NCBI GenBank assembly: GCA_026692665.1
Contig: JAPLOF010000026.1
Location: 1 to 64,000, forward strand
Source of the DNA: Planctomycetota bacterium
GTDB taxonomy: Bacteria > Planctomycetota > UBA1135 > GCA-002686595
Length of the DNA: 64,000 nucleotides
Direction of reading: 5' to 3'
In this document: positions 18,975 through 26,317 of the stretch, one piece after another
How positions within the stretch are numbered: the first letter of the stretch is position 1
Layout of the letters: the number at the start of each line of letters is the position of its first letter
Program-made: the position numbers and the translations under genes
Notes under the pieces: model-generated
Told to the model about the DNA's origin: nothing
Seen by the model: the letters and a program-made list of their open reading frames with translations, nothing else
Database searches by the model: none

Positions 18975-20391
18975 CGCGCACGGGAACGCTCCCGCGACGG
19001 CCTCGCGGTCGTGGTTCCGTCCCTCGCTCGTCGAGGGCGACCAGGACTTCGCGTCGGTGACGCGCCGCGTGGCCGGCGTCGTCGAGCGGCCGAAGCCGCC
19101 GCGCGCGTGGTACATCGCGATCACGATCTCGGGGACGCTGACGCTCGTCCTCTTCAGCCTGGTCGCCTACCTGATCGCCACCGGCGTCGGGGTGTGGGGG
19201 AACAACGCTCCGGCGTTCTGGGGCTGGGACATCGTCAACTTCGTCTTCTGGGTCGGCATCGCCCACGCGGGCACGTTGATCTCGGCGATCCTGTTCCTCC
19301 TGCGCCAGCACTGGCGCACCAGCATCAACCGCGCCGCCGAAGCGATGACGCTGTTCGCGGTGTGCTGCGCGGGCCTGTACCCGGCGATCCACGTGGGCCG
19401 GATCTGGCTGGCGTACTGGTTGTTCCCAGTACCGAACCAGATGTCGATGTGGCCGAACTTCAGGAGCCCGCTCCTGTGGGACGTGTTCGCGGTCAGCACG
19501 TACGCGACGGTCTCGGCGCTGTTCTGGTACATGGGCCTCGTCCCCGACCTCGCGACGCTGCGCGACCGGGCGGTCACGCCGCTCAAGCGGTTCCTCTACG
19601 GCTTCTTCGCGCTGGGCTGGCGCGGCAGCTCGCGGCACTGGCACCGATTCGAGCGCGCGTACCTGATCCTGGCCGCGCTGGCGACGCCGCTCGTGCTGAG
19701 CGTGCACTCGGTCGTCAGCTTCGACTTCGCGGTGTCGCTGGTGCCCGGCTGGCACACGACGATCTTCCCGCCCTACTTCGTGGCGGGCGCCATCTTCAGC
19801 GGCTTCGCGATGGTCGTGACGATCATGGTGCCGGCGCGTCAGCTCTTCGGCCTGAAGGAGCTCGTGACCGTCCGCCACCTGGAGAACATGAACAAGGTGA
19901 TCCTGGCGACGGGATCCCTGGTGGGCTTGGCCTACCTCACCGAGTTCTTCATCGCCTGGTACGGCGGCAACGCCTACGAGCGCTTCGCGTTCCTGAACCG
20001 CGCGCTCGGGCCCTATTCCTGGGCGTACTGGCTGATGGTGTTCTGCAACGTCGTCGCGCCGCAGTTCTTCTGGTTCAAACGCGTGCGCACGGGGCTCCTC
20101 CCGATGGTCGCGGTCGCGATCCTCGTGAACGTGGGCATGTGGCTCGAGCGCTTCGTGATCGTCGTCATCTCCCTGACGCGGGACTACCTGCCGACCAGTT
20201 GGGGCCACTTCACGCCGACACTCGTCGACGTGTTCACCTTCGCGGGCACGTTCGGCCTGTTCTTCACGCTGTTCCTGCTGTTCTGCCGCTTCCTGCCGAT
20301 GGTCGCGATCGCGGAGGTCAAGACTGTCCTGCCGGCGGCGCATCCGCACGCGCCGCAGGGCGCGGCCGGGAAGGAGCACGCGCATGCTTGA
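18964..20391 (+). CDS. actC: alternative complex III subunit ActC, NrfD-like quinol-binding membrane protein
   Basis: A 475-residue polytopic membrane protein of the NrfD/PsrC family with about ten hydrophobic helices (for example [56 protein letters not shown]). ActC is one of the two large membrane subunits of ACIII and is thought to hold the quinol site. The charged N-terminus ([14 protein letters not shown]) faces the cytoplasm. Length and order match other Act operons. It starts inside the end of actB and its stop overlaps actDE by 8 bp. Confidence 0.93.
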
Positions 20392-21607
20392 GCCGGCCAA
20401 CACCGCCGCGGCTCCGCGCGGAAAGCTGCACGCCATCGTCGCGGAGTTCGACGACGTCACGGCGGTCACCGAGGCGGCGAAGCGCGTCCGCGACGCCGGC
20501 TACACGCAGTTCGACGTCTACAGCCCGTTCCCGATCCACGGCATCGAACGCGCGATGGGCGTGCGCTCGACCCGGTTGCCGTGGATCGTCCTCGCCTGCG
20601 GGCTCAGCGGCACGGCGGGCGCGCTGCTCCTGCAGTGGTGGACGAATGCGGTCGACTACCCGTTCAAGATCAGCGGCAAGCCGTTGTTCGGCATCCCAGC
20701 CGCGATCCCGATCACCTTCGAGCTGACCGTCCTGTTCTCGGCGTTCGCGGCGTTCCTGGGGATGTTCGCGCTGAACCGCCTGCCGCGGCACCACCACCCG
20801 ATCTTCGAGCACCCGCGCTTCAAGCGCGCGACGGACGACGGCTTCTTCCTGGCGATCGAGGCCGCCGACACGCGCTTCGATGCGAACCGGACGCGCGAGC
20901 TGCTGCAGTCCCTCTCGTCCCACCCGATCGTCGCCTGCGACGAGCCCGCGGACGACGGCGCCACGCCGCGTTGGGTGCGCGCGGGCCTGGTCTCGGTGGC
21001 CGTCGTCGCGCTGATTCCATTCGCGCTGGCGCTCGCGTCGCGCTTCCAGGACTCGAGCAAGCCGCCGTTCCACATCGTGGGGGACATGGACTGGCAGACG
21101 CGCTACCGCGCGCAAGCCGCCAACCCGCATTACGCCGACGGTCGCGCCATGCGGCCCGACGTGGCCGGCACCGTGGCGTTCGGCGAGCTCGCCACCGACC
21201 AAGTGCTGGCGACCGGCAAGACGGGCGCGGACTGGACCACGAAGATCCCGCTCACCGTGGACGCGGCGCTGCTCCAGCGCGGCCGCGCGCGCTACGGCAT
21301 CTACTGTGCGCCCTGCCACGGCATCGCGGGTTACGGCGACGGACTCGTGGCCGCGCGCGCGAGCGAACTGCAGGAGCCCACGTGGGTCCCGCCGGCGTCG
21401 CTGCACGACGCCGTGGTCCGAGGGCGCGCCGCCGGCCAGCTCTTCGACACGATCCTGAACGGCGTGCGGACCATGCCCGCGTACGGGCGGCAGATCCCGC
21501 GCGACGACGCGTGGGCGATCGTCGCGTACGTGCGCGCGCTGCAGCGCTCGCAGAACGCGACCACCGAGGACGTTCCCCCGGCCGCTCGCGCGGCGATGGG
21601 GCTGTGA
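20384..21607 (+). CDS. fused alternative complex III subunits ActD-ActE (DUF3341 plus monoheme cytochrome c)
   Basis: A 407-residue fusion. Residues 1-175 are ActD (DUF3341): [31 protein letters not shown] and two membrane helices. A third helix near 200-220 precedes a linker, then a cytochrome c domain with one CAPCH heme site at residue 308, GYGDG, and TMPAYGRQI containing the Met ligand. In many bacteria ActD and the monoheme ActE are separate genes; here no separate actE exists, so the fusion supplies both. ActE receives electrons from ActA and passes them on. Start ATG 20384 overlaps actC; actF follows after 7 bp. Confidence 0.9.
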   Translation: MLEPANTAAAPRGKLHAIVAEFDDVTAVTEAAKRVRDAGYTQFDVYSPFPIHGIERAMGVRSTRLPWIVLACGLSGTAGALLLQWWTNAVDYPFKISGKPLFGIPAAIPITFELTVLFSAFAAFLGMFALNRLPRHHHPIFEHPRFKRATDDGFFLAIEAADTRFDANRTRELLQSLSSHPIVACDEPADDGATPRWVRAGLVSVAVVALIPFALALASRFQDSSKPPFHIVGDMDWQTRYRAQAANPHYADGRAMRPDVAGTVAFGELATDQVLATGKTGADWTTKIPLTVDAALLQRGRARYGIYCAPCHGIAGYGDGLVAARASELQEPTWVPPASLHDAVVRGRAAGQLFDTILNGVRTMPAYGRQIPRDDAWAIVAYVRALQRSQNATTEDVPPAARAAMGL

Positions 21608-21614
21608 GTCGGTC

Positions 21615-22829
21615 ATGAACACCATCCCCGCGACCTCGAACGCCCGCCTCGGACCGCTCGCGACCCGCCTGCGGACCTTCGCGCTCGTCGTCGCGCTGGT
21701 CGCGGCCGCCGCCGGACTGTGGCTTGGTCACGCGCGGGGCGACGGATTCCAGCGCTTCCAGCACGCGTGGCTCCTGGCGTGCGCGTTCTTCCTGACGGTC
21801 TCGCTGGGTGCCCTGTTCTTCGTGATCCTGCAGCATCTCGTGCGCGCCGGTTGGAGCGTCGTCGTGCGGCGGCTCGCCGAGCTCATGGCGGCGAACGTCG
21901 TCGTCGTGGCGCTGCTGCTCAGCCCGCTCGTCGTCCTGGCGGCGATGGGCGACGGATCGCTGTGGCCGTGGGCCGATCCGGCCGCCGCCGAGCACCATCC
22001 ACTCATCGCGAAGAAGGCCGCGTTCCTGAACGGGCAGTTCTTCGCGATCCGCTGCGCCGTGTACTTCGGCGCGTGGATCCTGCTGAGTCGCTGGTTGCTC
22101 CGTCGGTCCCGACAGCAGGACGAGGCGCGCGACACCCTGCCGACCGAGGCCCTCGAGCGCCGCGCCCCGCCGGCGATGGTCGCGTTCGCTGTCACGATCA
22201 GCTTCGCGTCCTTCGACCTGCTGATGTCGCTCTCGCCCGAGTGGTACAGCACGATCTTCGGCGTCTACGTCTTCGCCGGATCGGTCATCGCGTTCGTCGC
22301 CACGACGATCCTGACCCTGCGCTTCCTCCAGAGCCGCGGCATCCTCCGCGGCAGCGTCGGCGTCGAGCACTACCACGACCTGGGCAAGCTGCTCTTCGCC
22401 TTCACGTTCTTCTGGGGCTACATCGCGTTCAGCCAGTTCATGCTGATCTGGTACGCGGACATCCCCGAGGAGACGCACTGGTTCCACGTGCGCTTCGAGG
22501 GCTCCTGGGCCTACGTCAGCGCGCTGCTCCTGTTCGGCCACTTCGTGCTGCCTTTCGCGGGCCTCCTGTCGCGCCACGCGAAGCGCAACCTGGGCGTCCT
22601 GACCTTCTGGGCCGCGTGGATGCTCGTGATGCACGCGACCGACCTGTTCTGGCTGATCGCCCCCGGCGTGACGCACGGCGGCGCGCTCGTCGACGTGCTG
22701 GATGTCCTGGCGTTCCTGGCCGTCGGCGGCGCGTGGACGTTCGGCCTCGCCCTCCACGCGGCCGACCGCTCGCTGGTCCCCGTCGGCGATCCGCGCCTCC
22801 ACGAGTCCCTGGCCTTCGAGAACTTGTGA
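21615..22829 (+). CDS. actF: alternative complex III subunit ActF, membrane protein
   Basis: A 404-residue membrane protein with about ten helices, the second NrfD-related large subunit of ACIII, shorter than ActC as in the family. Landmarks: FQRFQHAWLLACAFFLTVSL, FVILQHLVRAGWSVVVRRLAE, FDLLMSLSPEWYSTIFGVY, FWGYIAFSQFMLIWYADIPEE and SRHAKRNLGVL. These are conserved in ActF proteins. It lies 7 bp after actDE, and the next small gene follows 2 bp after its stop. Confidence 0.92.
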   Translation: MNTIPATSNARLGPLATRLRTFALVVALVAAAAGLWLGHARGDGFQRFQHAWLLACAFFLTVSLGALFFVILQHLVRAGWSVVVRRLAELMAANVVVVALLLSPLVVLAAMGDGSLWPWADPAAAEHHPLIAKKAAFLNGQFFAIRCAVYFGAWILLSRWLLRRSRQQDEARDTLPTEALERRAPPAMVAFAVTISFASFDLLMSLSPEWYSTIFGVYVFAGSVIAFVATTILTLRFLQSRGILRGSVGVEHYHDLGKLLFAFTFFWGYIAFSQFMLIWYADIPEETHWFHVRFEGSWAYVSALLLFGHFVLPFAGLLSRHAKRNLGVLTFWAAWMLVMHATDLFWLIAPGVTHGGALVDVLDVLAFLAVGGAWTFGLALHAADRSLVPVGDPRLHESLAFENL

Positions 22830-22831
22830 CC

Positions 22832-23137
22832 ATGAAGGACCGCGAGACGATCTCCTTGTCGACGGTTCTGGGCGGCATCGCCGTCATCGGCGCTGTCGTC
22901 GGCATCGTGGCGCTGGTCGCGCCGCTCGCGTACCAGCAGGGTGCCGCGGAGCTGCGCGCCGAGCGCGGCTGGGCGGCGACGCCGCAGGCCACGCGCGACG
23001 TCCAGGCGACGCAGGCCGCGCGCATCGCGAGCTACGCCTGGATCGACAAGCAGCGCGGCGTGGTCGCGGTCCCCATCGAACGCGCGATGGAGCTGGTCGC
23101 GGCCGAGAGCGCGTCCCCGGCCGGAGGCGGCCGATGA
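22832..23137 (+). CDS. small membrane protein of the ACIII/oxidase operon
   Basis: A 101-residue protein with one N-terminal helix (VLGGIAVIGAVVGIVALVAPLA) and a soluble tail ending ASYAWIDKQRGVVAVPIERA MELV. The 'YxWIDxxxGVVxxPIERAMELV' tail is a pattern I associate with small proteins encoded next to actF and coxB in ACIII operons, where it may be a structural or assembly subunit. It is too short for the ORF track. It overlaps the CoxB-like gene by ATGA, so it is translationally coupled. No heme or metal motif. Function unknown. Confidence 0.75.
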   Translation: MKDRETISLSTVLGGIAVIGAVVGIVALVAPLAYQQGAAELRAERGWAATPQATRDVQATQAARIASYAWIDKQRGVVAVPIERAMELVAAESASPAGGGR

Positions 23138-24078
23138 ATGCGATGCTCCTCGTCCAGTCGGCCGTCGGCCTCCCGCAGGCCTCGAGCTACGCGGCGTCGA
23201 TCGACCGCGCTTTCGTCGTGACGGCCTGGTTCGCCGTGTTCCTCGCCATTCTCGTCGCCGGTGCGTTGGCGCTGGCCCTGTTCGCTCCGCGGCGCGACGG
23301 CGCGGAGTCCGAGCCCGCGACGCGACGCTCGTCGAAGTGGGTGTCCACGGGCGTCGCGGTCGCGGGGGCTCTGAGCCTGCTCGTGCTCCTGCACGGTTCG
23401 AGGGTATGGGCCGACGTCCAGACCGTCCCGCGCGGTGCGCTGGCGATCCAAGTCCACCTGGAGAAGAACGCGTTCGCGTTCACCTACCCCGGCGGACACG
23501 TGGCGACCGAGCTGCACATGCCGTGCGACCGGCCCGTCAAGCTGATGCTGCGCGGCGATCGCGAGCCGTACACCTTCGCGGTCCCCGAGTTCCGGCTCCA
23601 CGCGCTCGTGGCGGCCGCGCAGGACCGCGACGCGTGGGTCGCGGCGACGCTGCCCGGCGAGTACGCCGCGCGCTCGACCACGTTTCCGCGCGCGTCCGAC
23701 GCGATCGCGGCGGCCACCGTCGTCGTGCACGAGGCCGGCGGCTTCGAGAAGTGGCACCAAGAAGTGTCCGGTCCGCCGCTCGATCTGCCGCCCGTCGAGC
23801 TGGGCGCGCGCAGCTACCAGATGCGCGGCTGCACGCAGTGCCACTCGCTCGATGGCTCGAAGCTCGTGGGCCCGTCCTTCAAGGGATTCCTGGCGCGCCA
23901 GCACGTGCTCGTCGACCAGACCGTCGTCGAGCCGACGGACGACTACATCAAGGAGTCCATCCTCGATCCGACGGCCAAGGTCATCGCGGGTCACGAGCCC
24001 GTGATGCCGAGCTTCCGCGGCCGACTCCACGAACTCGAGGTGGCCGGCCTGGTCGCCTTCATCAAGAGCCAGCCGTGA
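23134..24078 (+). CDS. CoxB-like subunit II with cytochrome c domain; CuA site lost
   Basis: A 314-residue homologue of caa3-type oxidase subunit II: two N-terminal helices (FVVTAWFAVFLAILVAGALA and STGVAVAGALSLLVLLHG), a cupredoxin domain to about residue 215, and a C-terminal cytochrome c domain with CTQCH at 233 and MPSF as Met ligand. The cupredoxin fold is kept (KLMLRGDREP, FAVPEFRL, PGEY, VVVHEAGGFEKWHQ), but the CuA loop reads AARSTTFPRASDAIAA. Against a usual C-x3-C-x3-H-x2-M loop, all four ligands are replaced (S, P, D, A) with no length change, and the His before the VPEF motif is Tyr-Thr. So it probably cannot bind CuA but keeps its heme. Sits between actF and a degenerate CoxA. 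Confidence 0.88.
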   Translation: MNAMLLVQSAVGLPQASSYAASIDRAFVVTAWFAVFLAILVAGALALALFAPRRDGAESEPATRRSSKWVSTGVAVAGALSLLVLLHGSRVWADVQTVPRGALAIQVHLEKNAFAFTYPGGHVATELHMPCDRPVKLMLRGDREPYTFAVPEFRLHALVAAAQDRDAWVAATLPGEYAARSTTFPRASDAIAAATVVVHEAGGFEKWHQEVSGPPLDLPPVELGARSYQMRGCTQCHSLDGSKLVGPSFKGFLARQHVLVDQTVVEPTDDYIKESILDPTAKVIAGHEPVMPSFRGRLHELEVAGLVAFIKSQP

Positions 24079-25580
24079 GCGACACGACGAACTCCAGCTC
24101 CCGGACCGCGAAACCTGCGAGCGCCGCGACGGCCTCGACGGGGGAGATGTGGCTGTTCACGCTGGATCACCGACGCCTCGCGCGCGCGTGGGCCGCGGTG
24201 ACGGCGGTCGTGCTCGTCGCGGGCGTCGTTCTGGGCCTCGGGCTCGCGTTCCAGCCGCTGGCCGACGCGGGCGCGGTCGAGACGTTCCGGCGGATGTACA
24301 CGATGCACGGGCTCGCGCTCGTCGCGCTGGTCGTGCTGCCGGCGATCCCGGGCGTCCTCGGCAACGCGCTGCTCCCCGAGTCGTGCGGCGTCGAGGGGAT
24401 GGCCTGGCCGGGCCTCAACCGTCTGGCGTTCCACATCCACCTGTTCGGCGTGGCGCTGTTCCTCGTGGCCTTCTCGGTCGCGCCGGCGGACACGGGTTGG
24501 AGCTTCGACGCGCCGTTCGCGTTCGGGAGCGCGTCGAGCCTCGCGTGGAGCGTCGCGGGACTCCTGACCGTCGGCGTCGCGAGCGCGTGCAGCGGCGCGA
24601 ACCTCGTGGCGACGTTCGTCGAGAGCCGCCTGAAGAACCGCGGCAATCTCGACGTGCCGCTGTTCGCGTGGGCTCTGGCCGCGGGCGGACTCGTGCAGGT
24701 GCTGGCCGCGCCGTTCCTGTGCGTCGCCGCCGTGCTGCTCGTCGCGCAACGCGCCGGAGCCGCCGACGTGTTCGCCTCGGGCGTCGCGATCGACGTGAGC
24801 TACGCGCAGTGGTTCTGGGCCTGGGCCCATCCCGCGATGGGGGCCGCGGTCATCGCCGCGCTGGGCCTCGTCGACGACGTCGTGACGCGGCACGCGGGCG
24901 GACGCGCGCCGGCGTCGCGCTCGCTGGTCCTGTGCATCCTGGCGCTGGCCGTGCTCGCGTTCGCGGGATCGCCGGTGCACTGGATCGGCCGCACGAACTC
25001 GCCGGCCGACTCGCTCAGCGCGAGCGCGTTGGCGTTGGCGGCCGGCGTGCCGTTCGCGGGCCTGGTCGCGGGCTGGATCGCGACGCTGGGCAGCGCGTCG
25101 CCGCGACCGACGGGCGCGCTGTGCGCCGCCGCGACCGCGATCGTGCTCTTCACCTGCGGCGCGCTGGCGGGACTCTTCGCGGCGTCCGTCCCGGCGGGCG
25201 CGCTGCTCCAGCAGAGCTCCTTCGCGAGCGCGCAACTGCACTTCTCGGGTCTGGGCGTCGTCGCGGCGCTCTACGCCGGGTTGCTGCAGGTTTCGCCTGA
25301 CTGGTTCGGCGTCCCTGTGCGCGAAGGCCAAGGGCGCGGCGCGTCGGCGCTGATCCTCGCGGGCACGCTGGCGACCTTCGTGCCCAAGCTCGTCCTCGGC
25401 GCGCAGGGCCAACCGAGCCGCACACTCGAGATCCTGGCCGGCGGCGAGGCGCTGACGCTCGCCTCCGCGGTCGGCGGCATCGTCCTCGCCCTCGGACTGG
25501 GTCTGGCCGCGTGGAGCATCGTCGGCGCGTTCCTGGCCTCGCACGGCGCGAGCAACACCGCAGCGGAGGTCGCGCCGTGA
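24075..25580 (+). CDS. CoxA-like heme-copper oxidase subunit I, degenerate active site
   Basis: A 501-residue twelve-helix protein related to aa3-type subunit I; GTG start overlaps coxB-like by four bases. Matching landmarks: YTMHG (H78, low-spin heme ligand), GVEGMAWPGLNRLAF, WFWAWAHPAMG (H252; the usual HPEVY Glu and Tyr are Ala and Gly), SPVHWIG (H302; the usual His-His is Val-His), VPFAGLVAGWIATL, and SAQLHFSG (387-391; the heme a3 His of the HFH motif is Gln, the low-spin His is kept). Both low-spin heme ligands remain, while the heme a3 ligand, one CuB His and the cross-linked Tyr are gone. Oxygen reduction is therefore unlikely. It may carry one heme and act inside an ACIII complex. 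Confidence 0.85.
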   Translation: MSDTTNSSSRTAKPASAATASTGEMWLFTLDHRRLARAWAAVTAVVLVAGVVLGLGLAFQPLADAGAVETFRRMYTMHGLALVALVVLPAIPGVLGNALLPESCGVEGMAWPGLNRLAFHIHLFGVALFLVAFSVAPADTGWSFDAPFAFGSASSLAWSVAGLLTVGVASACSGANLVATFVESRLKNRGNLDVPLFAWALAAGGLVQVLAAPFLCVAAVLLVAQRAGAADVFASGVAIDVSYAQWFWAWAHPAMGAAVIAALGLVDDVVTRHAGGRAPASRSLVLCILALAVLAFAGSPVHWIGRTNSPADSLSASALALAAGVPFAGLVAGWIATLGSASPRPTGALCAAATAIVLFTCGALAGLFAASVPAGALLQQSSFASAQLHFSGLGVVAALYAGLLQVSPDWFGVPVREGQGRGASALILAGTLATFVPKLVLGAQGQPSRTLEILAGGEALTLASAVGGIVLALGLGLAAWSIVGAFLASHGASNTAAEVAP

Positions 25581-26317
25581 ACGAGTGCTGCGCGGCCGCG
25601 GCGCAACCGCAGGATCTGCTGCAGATCCTCGTCTTCGGACTGCTCATGAGCGCGGGGCACTGCCTCGGCATGTGCGGCCCGCTCGTGTGCGCCGCATCGC
25701 TGCCCGCGCAGCGCGGATCCGAGCCGTCGGAAGTGGCCGGGTCGCTGCTCGCCTACCACGCGGGGCGCATCGCGACCTACGCGACGATCGGCCTCGTGCT
25801 GGGATCGCTCGGCGGCCTCTTGCCGGCCGAGGCCAACGCGGTCGCCTGGCAGGCCGCGTTGTCGCTGCTGGCGGCGTTCGCGCTCGTGTGGGTCGGCCTG
25901 GGGCTGATGGGCATCTTCCCCGTCGCGTCCGCCGGCTGCTCGGGCCGCCTCGCGCGCGGCGTCGCGAAGGTGTTCGGAGGCTTCGCGGGACAGAGCAGCG
26001 GCGCGCGCAAGTTCGGCCTGGGCGTCGCGAACGGACTCTTGCCGTGCGGACCCGTGTACACCGTCGGGCTCGCGGCCCTGGCGTCGGGCGGAGCCTGGAG
26101 CGGCGCACTGGCCATGGCCGTGTTCGGCGTCGGCACCGTGCCGACGCTCGTGGCGCTGACGTGCGGCTGGCGTTGGATCGGAGCGCGTCTGCGCGTGGGA
26201 TTCTCGCGAGCTGGTGCGTGTCTGGCCGTCGCCATGGGCGTGCAACTCGGCTTGCGCGGCCTCGCCGCGCTCGAGTGGATCCCTCACGCGCGGATCCACG
26301 AGGTGGTGCTGTGGTGA
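25577..26317 (+). CDS. SafE/UreH-type membrane protein, likely copper handling for cbb3
   Basis: A 246-residue six-helix protein of the sulfite exporter TauE/SafE, UreH-like group (DUF2 family). GTG 25577 overlaps the preceding stop. The hallmark GHCLGMCGP near the N-terminus, with Cys residues in a membrane helix, and NGLLPCGPVY in the second half are the paired motifs of this group. Members next to ccoI and ccoS are thought to move copper or thiols during cbb3 assembly. The N-terminal MNECC adds two more Cys. It overlaps ccoI by GTGA. Assignment to the family is firm; the transported species is inferred. Confidence 0.82.
   Translation: MNECCAAAAQPQDLLQILVFGLLMSAGHCLGMCGPLVCAASLPAQRGSEPSEVAGSLLAYHAGRIATYATIGLVLGSLGGLLPAEANAVAWQAALSLLAAFALVWVGLGLMGIFPVASAGCSGRLARGVAKVFGGFAGQSSGARKFGLGVANGLLPCGPVYTVGLAALASGGAWSGALAMAVFGVGTVPTLVALTCGWRWIGARLRVGFSRAGACLAVAMGVQLGLRGLAALEWIPHARIHEVVLW

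Noticed and set aside
15999-19124. 1041-aa minus-strand frame opposite actB
   Set aside because: Shadow frame; composition typical of antisense of high-GC coding sequence.
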